Assembly: GCA_964401335.1 (NCBI GenBank)
Contig: CAYNYK010000001.1
Coordinates: 172,407-236,406 of the forward strand
Source of the DNA: JAAYCU01 sp964401335
Lineage (GTDB): Bacteria; Planctomycetota; Phycisphaerae; UBA1845; PWPN01
Direction: 5' to 3'
Length of the DNA: 64,000 nucleotides
In this document: one piece after another, positions 16,067 to 24,777 of the stretch
Layout of the letters: every line of letters starts with the position of its first letter
How positions within the stretch are numbered: the first letter of the stretch is position 1
The notes under the pieces: model-generated
Database searches by the model: none
What the model was told of the DNA's origin: nothing
Seen by the model: only the letters and a program-made list of their open reading frames with translations
Translations under genes and position numbers: made by a program

Positions 16067-16761
16067 AGAAGATCGAGGTTGTGGAAAATGTGTTGCAGGC
16101 CAACGACGCGGTGGCGGCCGCCAATCGTCAGCGTCTGGCTCAGGCCGGACTGCTGGCGGTGAATCTGATGAGTTCGCCCGGCAGCGGCAAGACGACGCTG
16201 CTGGAAAAAAGCATACCGGCTCTCGGTGCGGAGTTGCCCTGTGCGGTTTTAGTTGGAGACTTACAGACTACTCGTGATGCCGAGCGTCTCGGTCCGCTGG
16301 CGGTGCAGGCCGTACAGATTAACACGGGTACCGGCTGCCATTTGTCCGCCACGCAGGTTTCCCGCGGGTTGGATACGCTGGATTTGGACGGAATCGCCTT
16401 TCTATTCATCGAAAATGTGGGGAACATGGTTTGCCCGGCCGCCTTCGATCTGGGCGAGCATGTCCGGGTGGTCCTTCTGAGCATTCCGGAAGGCGATGAC
16501 AAAGTGGCCAAGTATCCCACGCTGTTCCAGCGGGCCGATGCAATTCTTATCACCAAAATGGATCTGGAGGGCGTACTCGATTTCAGCCTCGAACGGGTCC
16601 GTCAGGATCTGGCCCGTCTCAATTCCAGAGCGCCTCTTATTTTGCACTCCAGCAAGACCGGCCTGGGTATGGATGAGTGGCTGGATTGGCTTCGAGAGCA
16701 GAGGACACGGCTGGGTTCAGCCGGCGGACCATCCGGACGGTCCTGTCACCGAGGGAACTGA
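16063..16761 (+). CDS. hypB: Hydrogenase nickel incorporation GTPase HypB
   Basis: 232 residues from the ATG at 16063, which overlaps the hypA stop by four bases; GAGGAGG lies about 10 nt upstream. The P-loop is SSPGSGKTTLLE; switch and metal-site residues are seen in GDLQTTRDAERL and INTGTGCHL, and the base-recognition motif is TKMD. There is no histidine-rich nickel-storage N-terminus, so this is the short HypB type. It hydrolyses GTP to drive nickel insertion. It is the last gene of the operon; a likely terminator follows at 16910-16936. Confidence 0.95.
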   Translation: MKKIEVVENVLQANDAVAAANRQRLAQAGLLAVNLMSSPGSGKTTLLEKSIPALGAELPCAVLVGDLQTTRDAERLGPLAVQAVQINTGTGCHLSATQVSRGLDTLDLDGIAFLFIENVGNMVCPAAFDLGEHVRVVLLSIPEGDDKVAKYPTLFQRADAILITKMDLEGVLDFSLERVRQDLARLNSRAPLILHSSKTGLGMDEWLDWLREQRTRLGSAGGPSGRSCHRGN

Positions 16762-16770
16762 TGAAACACA

Positions 16771-16814
16771 AAAAAACCGCGTTGTCCTCGTTTGGGACGA
16801 GGGCAACGCGGGTT
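16771..16814 (-). terminator. Minus-strand intrinsic terminator
   Basis: The arms 16775-16790 and 16798-16814 pair over about 15 positions with one wobble and one bulge, around a TTTGGGA loop. On the minus strand the stem is followed by six or more U (A-run at 16771-16776). This implies a minus-strand transcript arriving from the right, where no ordinary gene is annotated. Confidence 0.6.
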
Positions 16815-16909
16815 GGTTATAGGGCAGACCAGCAACTCCCTTCTTTGTTCGGGCCGGAGAGGGGGATTGCAGCAGAAGGGATTTTGCGTTGCTGGCCCGC
16901 AAAGATTGT

Positions 16910-16936
16910 CCCGCGGATAAGGCGGGTGATTTTTTA
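16910..16936 (+). terminator. Possible terminator of the hyp operon
   Basis: CCCGC (16910-16914) pairs with GCGGG (16922-16926) around a 7-nt loop and is followed by TGATTTTTTA on the plus strand. The stem is short, so it is a moderate candidate. Confidence 0.45.
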
Positions 16937-17044
16937 TCTTCTCCTTTTCAGCGGTTTACGTCTGGAAACGAATTCTTTTCCATTCTGCTTCCGCGTCTCG
17001 CCCAGGCGAATATCCGGAAGACCTAACTTCTTCACTTCAGCCAT
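16934..17044 (-). CDS. Candidate 36-residue basic microprotein
   Basis: A minus-strand ATG (17044) opens a 36-codon frame reading MAEVKKLGLPDIRLGET, then a lysine/arginine-rich end finishing KPLKRRR. It lies inside the stretch whose minus-strand transcription is suggested by the terminator at 16771-16814. AGGAAGG is present but only 1-2 nt before the ATG, which is poor. The basic composition vaguely recalls planctomycete small basic proteins, but no family is assigned. It may instead be part of a non-coding RNA. Confidence 0.25.
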   Translation of the reverse strand: MAEVKKLGLPDIRLGETRKQNGKEFVSRRKPLKRRR

Positions 17045-17111
17045 GCCTTCCTCGGTATTTCCGCTTGGTCTCCTGCACGACTCTTACCGCCTTCCTTTTT
17101 ATACCCGACAT
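17037..17111 (-). CDS. Candidate 24-residue basic microprotein, overlaps next small ORF
   Basis: A 24-codon minus-strand frame, MSGIKRKAVRVVQETKRKY and five more residues, ends 8 bases inside the start of the 36-residue frame. Ten of its residues are Lys or Arg. The two may be coupled, or may be one gene broken by a single-base frameshift near 17040. No ribosome site is evident. Very tentative. Confidence 0.2.
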   Translation of the reverse strand: MSGIKRKAVRVVQETKRKYRGRHG

Positions 17112-17394
17112 AACGGCAAAAAGATAGTCTCCGGGGTTGGGGTATTTGCCCTAAATTGCGTGCTATTAAAGACTTGAAGTACGCTGCACTATATTAGATG
17201 AAGGTTTAATTTTTCTTCTATTTTGCCAAACAGGTTTGCCAAAGGAAGCCGATTCCAGGCTGGATCGATACCGAAAAAGACCTTCCTTTCGGTTATCGGC
17301 CCCCTTGGATGGTTCGTTAAGTTGTCATGCGTTGCTGGTCGATGAAGGTATCGGCGGGAAAGGTCCGCGCCTACATGATTTGGAGGCTGTTCCG

Positions 17395-20300
17395 ATGGCT
17401 TCAGGTACGATCTCATCCGGCACCGGCTTGATCTCGGGAATGGACATATCCAGTATTGTCACCCAGTTGATGCAGATCGAGTCGCGTCCGCTCACCCTTC
17501 TGAAGAACCGAATCACCACGGTTACGGCGGAGCAGACGGCTTTCGCAACGATCAGCGCATCGCTGCTGGCACTCAAATCCACCATTAGTAATCTGGCCAA
17601 AAGCTCCGCCTTCACCGTACGTTCGGCGAGTAGTTCGAATACGTCGGTTTTGACCGCCACCGCCACCAATAAAGCCGCGCTTGGCACGTATTCTTTTCAG
17701 GTCAAATCGTTGGTAACGACGCATCAGATGATCTCCAATGGTTATACCGATCGCGACACCACGGCGATCGGCACGGGCAGTCTGACTTTGAAGGTTGGAC
17801 AGGGGTATGTTGACACCACTACCTCCTTAAGCGCGTTGAACGGTTTACAGGGTGTACGAGTTGGGGTGATAAGGATTACCGATCGAAGCGGAGCCTCGGC
17901 GGAGATCGATTTGCGCTCAGCCACCACGGTCCAGGATGTATTGGACGCGATCAACAATACAAGCACGATAAATGTTCAGGCCTCGGTCAAGGGTGATGGA
18001 CTGGTCATCGAGGACCAGACCGGCCTCAGCTCGGGTACGCTCATCGTTGCGGACATCGGCGGTGGATATGCCGCCAGGGATTTGGGGATCATCGGCAGCA
18101 GTTCGACCGGACGGATCGAAGGGACCGATTTGGTTCGCCTGACGGAGACGATGGCCTTATCGCAGCTCAACGACGGCATCGGATTTCGATACAACAGCAC
18201 TCAGGCGGATATGCGTATCACCCTTTCCGACGGTACGGTGTTCAACGTTAATCTAAGTCCCCATTTACGTTTCAGCACCGCCGCGAACGCGGAAACCGGC
18301 GCACCGGCCATTCCCAGCACTTACCTGGCGGAGCTCAACAACGGGCTGGGCGTACGGCGGGGGACCGACGGTTCATTGCAAATCCGCATCACCAACCGGG
18401 CGGGGCAGAGCGGAACGGTCGATCTGAGTTCCGCGGAGACGATTGACGACCTCAAGGAACTCCTCAATAACGCGGTGGCCGACGACGGGGTCACGAGTCT
18501 GAATGTGAAGCTTTCCGGTATGACCAGCTCATCCCTGATTATTACCGATTCGTCAGGAGGGACGGCTTCCAATCTGAAAATCGAGAATGTCGCCGGGGCC
18601 GGTTATGCCGCCACGGATTTGGGTATCGCCGCGGACACCGACCAGAACACGATTACCGGCAAGGGTATTTACAGCATGACCACGTTGGGCGCGGTGATGC
18701 GGGCCATTCGGTACGCCGAGGACACGAACGGTAATGTGAACGACGGCCGCTTGCAGGTGGCGATTTCCGCCGACGGCAACGGACTGGTTTTCACCGACAC
18801 GACCGGCGGAGCGGGGACGGCCACGGTCGAGGCCCTGAACGATTCGTGGGCCATGCGCGACCTCGGCTTGGCGAGCGGCAGTTTCGGTGCCGATGGGACG
18901 TTGCGGGGTAACGATGTTATCGCCGGTCTGAATACGGTCCTTTTGTCTTCCCTCAACGGTGGTCGAGGCATTTCCACCGGCGTCCTGCGGTTTCAGTTAC
19001 ACGATACTTCGCAATCGCCGCTGGAACTGGATTTTACCGGGGACCAAACGCTGCAGGACGTGATCGACCGGATCAATGCCACCGGTCAATTGTCCGCCCG
19101 AGTGGACTCGGGTGGCTTGGGGATCGTGATCACCGATTTGACCAGCGGATCCGGCACATTCGGCGTCATGAATGATGCGGGGACCGGTGAGCCTCCGCAA
19201 ATGGCGGTTGATCTTGGCCTGACCCTCAACGCGGACGGCGAGCTGGTCAGCGGTGATCTGCACCGCCAATATGTCTCTGAAAATTCCCTGCTATCGGAAT
19301 TGAATTTCGGCAGAGGCATTTCCTATGGAAAAATCACCATTCAGGACAGCAGCGGGGGCTTGGCGATCATTACCTTGAATTCCACTCTGCACAAGACGGT
19401 CGGCGACATACTAAAAGAGATTAATGCACAGAGCACGATTCAGGTCAAAGCCAGCGTCAATACCACCGGGGACGGCATCGAATTGGTCGATCTGGCGGGC
19501 GGCGGCGGGACGCTGATTGTCCAGGAAGTGAGCGGCGGTTCCACTGCGGCGAGTCTCGGCTTGAACGGTACAGCGGTTGGCAACGTCATTTCCGGCAGTT
19601 TCACAAGGACGATCGATATCGACGGCGACGACACTCTGGATGCTCTCGTGACGAAAATTAACGACGCCAATGCCGGGGTCACCGCCAGCGTGCTCAACGA
19701 TGGCAGTTCCCATGCGCCTTATCGGCTGGTCATCACCTCGAAGACCACCGGCACCGCCGGGCGGATCGCGTTCAGTACCACCGGTTCGGCCATTACGTTG
19801 AGTACACTTACCAAAGCCCAGGATGCCGTCGTGACGGTCGGCGATTCCGATTCGACCTCGGCGATCGTGGTCAAGAGCAGCAGCAATACGCTTACGAATG
19901 TAATTGACGGGGTCACGCTGAATTTGACCGGGACTTCCAGCAGTCCGGTGACCCTGACGGTCAACCAGGACATCGATCAGGTGGTCAGGGATGTCAACTC
20001 CTTCATCTCGAGTTTTAACAGCGCGATGAATACCATCTCGTCGCTGACCAGTTACGATGCAACGACCGAGAAGAGAGGCGTGCTCCTGGGGGATAGCACC
20101 GCCTCGATGATCAGCAGTCGGCTTTACCGCCTGGTCATGTCCAGCGTCGATGACGAGACCGCCACCTTCAAACGCCTCAGCAGTGTCGGCATTACCGTCG
20201 AATCCGGTGGCACCTTGTCCCTGGACGAGGAAAAATTCCGGGAGGCCTTCGCGAAGAATCCGGAAGCGGTCAAGGATTTGTTTACGAAGACGCGTATCGT

Positions 20301-20601
20301 GAAAGGCACGGGTGGTAAGAAAGATACGCTGGTCAACGTGGGTCTGGCCGCCCAACTGAACGAACTGCTGAACAAGATGACGACATCGGTGGATGGGACG
20401 ATTGCGCGGAAATCCAACTCCCTGCAAGACAAGATCGACATGATGAACGATCGAGCGGAATACATGCAGGAGATGCTGGATCGCAAGGAAGAACGACTTT
20501 ACGCCCAGTTTCAAGCGATGGAAACCGCCCTGGCGAGTCTGCAAACGCAAACCAGCTCGCTCAACAGTCTATCTAGTCTGGTTTCCTCCCTGTACTCGTA
20601 A
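17395..20601 (+). CDS. fliD: Flagellar filament cap protein FliD (very large)
   Basis: The start is the ATG at 17395 (GGAGG 8 nt upstream), giving the typical FliD N-terminus SGTGLISGMDISSIVTQLMQ. At about 1068 residues it is roughly twice the usual FliD. The conserved coiled-coil ends (residues about 1-110 and the last 200, ending TQTSSLNSLSSLVSSLYS) frame a middle built of repeated modules of 90-170 residues. These open with text like LSELNFGRGISYG or LSSLNGGRGISTG and continue to GLVITD and a DLGI block, resembling flagellin IN motifs. Modules start near 17815, 18155, 18325, 18680, 18940 and 19290. FliD caps the filament and folds flagellin. fliS follows. Confidence 0.92.
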   Translation: MASGTISSGTGLISGMDISSIVTQLMQIESRPLTLLKNRITTVTAEQTAFATISASLLALKSTISNLAKSSAFTVRSASSSNTSVLTATATNKAALGTYSFQVKSLVTTHQMISNGYTDRDTTAIGTGSLTLKVGQGYVDTTTSLSALNGLQGVRVGVIRITDRSGASAEIDLRSATTVQDVLDAINNTSTINVQASVKGDGLVIEDQTGLSSGTLIVADIGGGYAARDLGIIGSSSTGRIEGTDLVRLTETMALSQLNDGIGFRYNSTQADMRITLSDGTVFNVNLSPHLRFSTAANAETGAPAIPSTYLAELNNGLGVRRGTDGSLQIRITNRAGQSGTVDLSSAETIDDLKELLNNAVADDGVTSLNVKLSGMTSSSLIITDSSGGTASNLKIENVAGAGYAATDLGIAADTDQNTITGKGIYSMTTLGAVMRAIRYAEDTNGNVNDGRLQVAISADGNGLVFTDTTGGAGTATVEALNDSWAMRDLGLASGSFGADGTLRGNDVIAGLNTVLLSSLNGGRGISTGVLRFQLHDTSQSPLELDFTGDQTLQDVIDRINATGQLSARVDSGGLGIVITDLTSGSGTFGVMNDAGTGEPPQMAVDLGLTLNADGELVSGDLHRQYVSENSLLSELNFGRGISYGKITIQDSSGGLAIITLNSTLHKTVGDILKEINAQSTIQVKASVNTTGDGIELVDLAGGGGTLIVQEVSGGSTAASLGLNGTAVGNVISGSFTRTIDIDGDDTLDALVTKINDANAGVTASVLNDGSSHAPYRLVITSKTTGTAGRIAFSTTGSAITLSTLTKAQDAVVTVGDSDSTSAIVVKSSSNTLTNVIDGVTLNLTGTSSSPVTLTVNQDIDQVVRDVNSFISSFNSAMNTISSLTSYDATTEKRGVLLGDSTASMISSRLYRLVMSSVDDETATFKRLSSVGITVESGGTLSLDEEKFREAFAKNPEAVKDLFTKTRIVKGTGGKKDTLVNVGLAAQLNELLNKMTTSVDGTIARKSNSLQDKIDMMNDRAEYMQEMLDRKEERLYAQFQAMETALASLQTQTSSLNSLSSLVSSLYS

Positions 20602-20736
20602 GAAGCCTGTTTATCGGGTGGTAAACCGATTCCATTTTTTCATGATTATAGGACCATCATCCGCATGAATTGTTTGCGGACGGGTTCCGGAAACAAATGA
20701 ACCAGGTCGCGGGCGTGACCGATTATATAGGCTGGT

Positions 20737-21216
20737 ATGAGCAAGCGTCCCAACGAATATCTGCACAACGCGGTGATGACCGCCAGCCCGGAGCAGTTAC
20801 AGCTTATGCTGTACGACGGAGCCATTCGTTTCGCCCGCCAGGGCATAGAAGGGTTGACCGCCAAGGATTATGAGAAATCCTACAATGGATTCAGCCGAGC
20901 ACAGAAAATCGTGCTGGAATTGATCAACGCCCTGAATTACGATATCGACCGGAATCTGTGTTCCCGCATGGCGGGCCTGTACAATTTTATCTATCACAAA
21001 CTGGTCGAGGCCAGTGCTCAGCGTGATCCCAAGATTGCCGGTGAAGCGGTCAAGTTACTGGAATACCAGCGCGAAACCTGGATTATGCTCATGGAGAAGC
21101 TTCGTGAGGAACGGGCCGCCGATGAGCCCGTCACCACCGTCTCGCGAGTGACCTGTGCCGCCGAGCGGGAGGATCTGGACGACGCCTGCTATGGCACGCT
21201 CAGTGTTCAGGGGTAA
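20737..21216 (+). CDS. fliS: Flagellar export chaperone FliS
   Basis: 159 residues. The helical-bundle signature NAVMTASPEQLQLMLYDGAI near the N-terminus is diagnostic of FliS, which binds the C-terminus of flagellin in the cytosol and prevents early polymerisation. A second conserved segment is INALNYDIDRNLCSRMAGLY. The last 30 residues (acidic and cysteine-containing) extend beyond the usual length of about 130. It lies 135 bp after fliD on the same strand, the common fliD-fliS order. No other flagellar gene is in the window. Confidence 0.93.
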   Translation: MSKRPNEYLHNAVMTASPEQLQLMLYDGAIRFARQGIEGLTAKDYEKSYNGFSRAQKIVLELINALNYDIDRNLCSRMAGLYNFIYHKLVEASAQRDPKIAGEAVKLLEYQRETWIMLMEKLREERAADEPVTTVSRVTCAAEREDLDDACYGTLSVQG

Positions 21217-21407
21217 TCTTTCCGCTCGCTTGACCCTCCGATAGACCCAATCTATCATGAACCGGTAACGATATCCTTTTTTGCGTGAACATCAGTGGTC
21301 TCGATGCGTAGAATCTTCAAACCAGACCGAACAAACCACCCCGGAAGGGGGCACATGGGCCTGTCCGGCGGGAACAAGAAACACTTTATCGAACCGGGAG
21401 AATATTC

Positions 21408-22760
21408 ATGAGACCTCCGAGACGGATCGAATGGGGACTCTTTGACGATAACCTGCGGGGCAGGGGAATCGGGCTGGTTATCCTCCTGATGGGGCCAATG
21501 GTCGGCTTGGTGGCCGCCCAATTGGCGCCAACGGTGCCAACGACCGCTCCGGCCGCTCAGGCGATACCTCCGGAACTGGCCGGCATTTCGGGTTTGACCG
21601 GCAATATATCCGATGACGATCTTCTTGCCTTCGCCACCGAACTGACCGATCAACAGCGGCTCGATGACGCCGAAAAAATTCTGATTCATCTGGCGCGCAA
21701 GGATTCGAGAAACTATCGCGCTCTGGAGCAGTTGGGTGCGGTTTACGAAAGGCGGTCGGCCAAAGCCCGGGGCAATACGGCGGATCCGAACGCGAACAAT
21801 CAAGCCGACACCTATGACACCTATGCGGTAAACGCTTATCTTGATGCCGCCCAGCAGGCTTATGAAGCGGAGAATTATAGCAAGGCCGAGCGGCTCTGTG
21901 ATCGCGTGTTTATCCTGCAGCCGGCCAACGCCCGTGTGCAGTTGATCCTCGCCCGGATCTTTTCCAAGACGGAACGTTCGATCCAGGCCTCCCAGCATTA
22001 TCAGGCTTACATTAAAACTCACGAAGGGAAACAGGATACCAAAGCCCACTTGGAACTTGCTCGTATTTATCAGGCCGCGCGCCAGCCTTTTCAGGCCCTG
22101 GCTGTCCTGAACGCGGCTCGGGACATCGATTCCGAGAATGTCGAGGTCTTGCTTGAGTTATCTCAGGCCAATTATGAACGCCGCAGGTTCCAGGAAGCCC
22201 TGCAGACGGCCTCCGACGTGATTAAAAAGGCCCCCAACGATCCGCGGTGTTTCGATAATATGGCGTCTCTTCTCGCTCGTCAGGGGCAGGATAAGGAAGC
22301 CGCCGAGTATAGCCGTAAGGCGATCGAACTGGCGCGCGTCCGAGTGTTCGATAATCCTGACAATATCGAAGAAGTGAAGGCCTTGCGGGGCTATTACGAC
22401 CGATATCAGCGGACGCTGAATCGGCTTTTATCCGGGAAGCAGGAAGACTTGGCGTTGCGCATCGAACTGGCCCGGGTGATGGTGGAGCAGTCGGAAATCA
22501 ACAACACGCTGACTTTACAGAACGCCTTACGCTTATTGGAGCAGGTGGGGCCGGAGGCCAGGGATAACATCAAGATGTTGGAAACCAAGGCCAACATTCA
22601 GTATCTTCTCAAACTGCCGGAGGCGGCCGAGACCGCCCGGCGGTTGATTCGCCTTGATGCGAACAATGTTGTTGCCCGGCGGATTTTGCAGACCGGCTCC
22701 TCCTCGGGTGGAGTACCGACCATCGATTCCGGCGGGGGCGAGCCGGTGGATGCGAAATAA
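21408..22760 (+). CDS. TPR-repeat protein, membrane-anchored or secreted
   Basis: 450 residues starting at the ATG at 21408 with GGGAG upstream. A hydrophobic segment (GLVILLMGPMVGLVAAQLA, about residues 21-39) is a signal anchor, followed by a Pro/Thr/Ala-rich linker. The rest is tetratricopeptide-like helices, for example DDAEKILIHLARKDSRNYRA, ALAVLNAARDIDSENVEVL and EALQTASDVIKKAPNDPRC. TPR proteins act as protein-interaction scaffolds; the partner is unknown. It stands between fliS and an aminotransferase without overlap, so the context gives little help. Confidence 0.8.
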   Translation: MRPPRRIEWGLFDDNLRGRGIGLVILLMGPMVGLVAAQLAPTVPTTAPAAQAIPPELAGISGLTGNISDDDLLAFATELTDQQRLDDAEKILIHLARKDSRNYRALEQLGAVYERRSAKARGNTADPNANNQADTYDTYAVNAYLDAAQQAYEAENYSKAERLCDRVFILQPANARVQLILARIFSKTERSIQASQHYQAYIKTHEGKQDTKAHLELARIYQAARQPFQALAVLNAARDIDSENVEVLLELSQANYERRRFQEALQTASDVIKKAPNDPRCFDNMASLLARQGQDKEAAEYSRKAIELARVRVFDNPDNIEEVKALRGYYDRYQRTLNRLLSGKQEDLALRIELARVMVEQSEINNTLTLQNALRLLEQVGPEARDNIKMLETKANIQYLLKLPEAAETARRLIRLDANNVVARRILQTGSSSGGVPTIDSGGGEPVDAK

Positions 22761-22874
22761 GCCGGCGCTCCTCCGTGTTCTGACCGCTGGCCAAGGTTGC
22801 CTATCGGGCCACCCCTGAAAAACCTCGCTTTGTGCCCGTGTACATTTTTCCCATGTTTTGGTTATAATTAGGCC

Positions 22875-24086
22875 ATGAGTGATTTTAAGATACAACCATC
22901 CCAGCGGATTACCCGTCTGCCGCCGTACCTGTTCGGGCGGCTAAACGCCTTGAAGCATACCAAGCGGCAGGAGGGGATTGATATCATTGATTTAGGCATG
23001 GGCAACCCGACCGACCCGACGCCCAAGCCGATCGTGGACAAGCTTTGCGAGGCTGTTCAGGATCCCCGCAACCACCGCTACAGTCTGACCACCCGCGGCG
23101 TACTCAATTTGCGGAAGGATGTCGCCCGCCATTACCGGCAGCGCTACGGCGTCGAACTGGATCCGGAAACCGAGGTGGTTGCCACCATCGGCAGTAAGGA
23201 AGGCTTAAGCCACATGTTCCTGGCGATGCTCGGACCCGGCGATACCGTAGTGGTCGGTGACCCGGCGTTCCCCGTGCATGTGTACAGCGTCGCCTTGGCC
23301 GGGGCCAACGTGATCTCCGTTCCGTTGGGGAATGACGATGCTTTTCTGGAGCGTATTCGCTACGTGTGCGAGCATCTGTATCCTCGGCCGAAGTTGATTA
23401 TCCTCAACTATCCGCATAACCCGACGGCCATGACGGTTGATGCTCCGTTTTTCGATAAGGTGGTGGCTTTGGCCCATGAATTCGGCGTGGCGGTCATTCA
23501 TGATTTTGCCTATGGCGAGACCTGTTACGACGGCTATAAGGCGCCGAGTTTTCTGGCCGCCGAAGGGGCCAAAGAGGTCGGCGTCGAATTCATCACCATG
23601 AGCAAGCCGTACAATATGGCCGGCTGGCGGATCGGCTTCGGTCTCGGTAACCGGACAATGCTCGATGCTTTGGCCACCATCAAGCACTATTACGATTACG
23701 GCCTATTCCAGCCGATTCAGATCGCCTCGATTATTGCCCTGCGTCATTGCCAGGATTTCGTGGCCGAGCAGGCCTTGATCTACCAGCGGCGGCGCGATGT
23801 CATCATGGAGTGGTGCGAGCGGCTTGGTTGGCGGGCGGAAACTCCGCGCGGCGGCATGTTTGTCTGGGCTCGGGTGTCCGACGAGCATCTAGCCGGCCAG
23901 AGCACGCTTGATTTCGCGATGCGCATGTTGGAGGAGGCCGAGGTTGCCCTGGCCCCCGGCCGGGCCTTCGGGGAAAACGGCGAGGGCTACGTCCGCATCG
24001 CGTTGGTGGAAAACGAGCAGCGGCTCCGCCAGGCCATGCGGCAGATCGCCCGCGCCTTGGCCCCCAAAAAAGCGCTCCAGACCTGA
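22875..24086 (+). CDS. Class I/II aminotransferase, AlaC-like
   Basis: 403 residues of the fold-type I PLP aminotransferases. Visible signatures: DLGMGNPTDPTP near the N-terminus, NYPHNPTAMT, HDFAYGETCYDGYKAPS and the PLP-lysine site TMSKPYNMAGWRIGF. The closest match in memory is glutamate-pyruvate aminotransferase AlaC (also near LL-diaminopimelate and MalY-like groups), so alanine synthesis from pyruvate is the best guess. hisH follows 70 bp later, suggesting an amino-acid biosynthesis pair, though not one pathway. The substrate call is family-based. Confidence 0.85.
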   Translation: MSDFKIQPSQRITRLPPYLFGRLNALKHTKRQEGIDIIDLGMGNPTDPTPKPIVDKLCEAVQDPRNHRYSLTTRGVLNLRKDVARHYRQRYGVELDPETEVVATIGSKEGLSHMFLAMLGPGDTVVVGDPAFPVHVYSVALAGANVISVPLGNDDAFLERIRYVCEHLYPRPKLIILNYPHNPTAMTVDAPFFDKVVALAHEFGVAVIHDFAYGETCYDGYKAPSFLAAEGAKEVGVEFITMSKPYNMAGWRIGFGLGNRTMLDALATIKHYYDYGLFQPIQIASIIALRHCQDFVAEQALIYQRRRDVIMEWCERLGWRAETPRGGMFVWARVSDEHLAGQSTLDFAMRMLEEAEVALAPGRAFGENGEGYVRIALVENEQRLRQAMRQIARALAPKKALQT

Positions 24087-24156
24087 TCCATAATGAACCC
24101 ATGCAGCGGCCGATCCTGTCCGGCGGGACTGATCGCTGATTTCTGAAAGCTCTCTC

Positions 24157-24777
24157 ATGATCGCTATTGTTGATTACGGAATGGGCAACCTGCGCAGCGT
24201 CCAGAAGGGCCTGGAGCGTGTCGGCGCGTCGGCGACCATTGTCAGCAGCCCCGAAGAGATCGGCCGGGCGTCCAAGGTGATTTTGCCGGGTGTCGGGGCG
24301 TTCGGCGATGCGATGGCGAATCTGCGTGAGCGCGGCCTCATCGGGCCATTGGTCGAGGCCGTTCGTTCCGGCCGGCCTTTTCTCGGCATTTGCCTGGGCC
24401 TGCAATTGCTTTTTGATGTCGGTTATGAGGAAGGCGAATTTACCGGTCTCGGCGTGGTGCCCGGCCGGGTCGTTCGCTTCAATTTCGCCGATCGGCCGGC
24501 GACCCGAAATCTCAAGGTCCCGCACATGGGCTGGAACCAGGTCACCTGGTCACGCCCCTGCCCGCTGACCGCCGGCGTACCCAGCGGCAGCTATTTCTAT
24601 TTTGTCCATTCCTATTATGGCGATCCCATCGACCCGGCTTATACGTACGGCACCTGCGATTACGGCGGCCCGTTTACCGCCATGATCTGGCGCGACAATC
24701 TTTTCGCCACCCAGTTCCACCCGGAAAAAAGCCAGAAGATCGGCCTGAAAATCCTTGCCAACTTCGCTGCCCTGTAA
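24157..24777 (+). CDS. hisH: Imidazole glycerol phosphate synthase, glutaminase subunit HisH
   Basis: 206 residues beginning MIAIVDYGMGNLRSVQKGL, the classical HisH start. The triad of a class I glutamine amidotransferase is visible: Cys in GICLGLQLLF, and His and Glu in QFHPEKSQ. HisH releases ammonia from glutamine, which passes to HisF to make IGP and AICAR in histidine synthesis. HisF is not in the window, so the his genes are dispersed. Length is normal. Confidence 0.95.
   Translation: MIAIVDYGMGNLRSVQKGLERVGASATIVSSPEEIGRASKVILPGVGAFGDAMANLRERGLIGPLVEAVRSGRPFLGICLGLQLLFDVGYEEGEFTGLGVVPGRVVRFNFADRPATRNLKVPHMGWNQVTWSRPCPLTAGVPSGSYFYFVHSYYGDPIDPAYTYGTCDYGGPFTAMIWRDNLFATQFHPEKSQKIGLKILANFAAL

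Larger units (their letters stand above)
16762..17394. other. Intergenic region with convergent terminator-like structures
   Basis: After hypB come a hairpin preceded by an A-run (a terminator when read on the minus strand), a long imperfect stem at 16829-16895 (CCAGCAAC with GTTGCTGG, then TCCCTTCT with AGAAGGGA) and a plus-strand hairpin with T-run at 16910-16936. Farther right are two tiny minus-strand ORFs and, from about 17180, the leader of fliD. An in-frame extension of fliD up to 17236 is possible but lacks fliD-like sequence. Confidence 0.5.

Noticed and set aside
16733..17177. 166-codon plus-strand frame after hypB
   Set aside because: It overlaps hypB out of frame and crosses two terminator-like hairpins.
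19411..20550. 379-codon minus-strand frame inside fliD
   Set aside because: Opposite a well-supported fliD; His/Arg-rich text typical of an antisense shadow.
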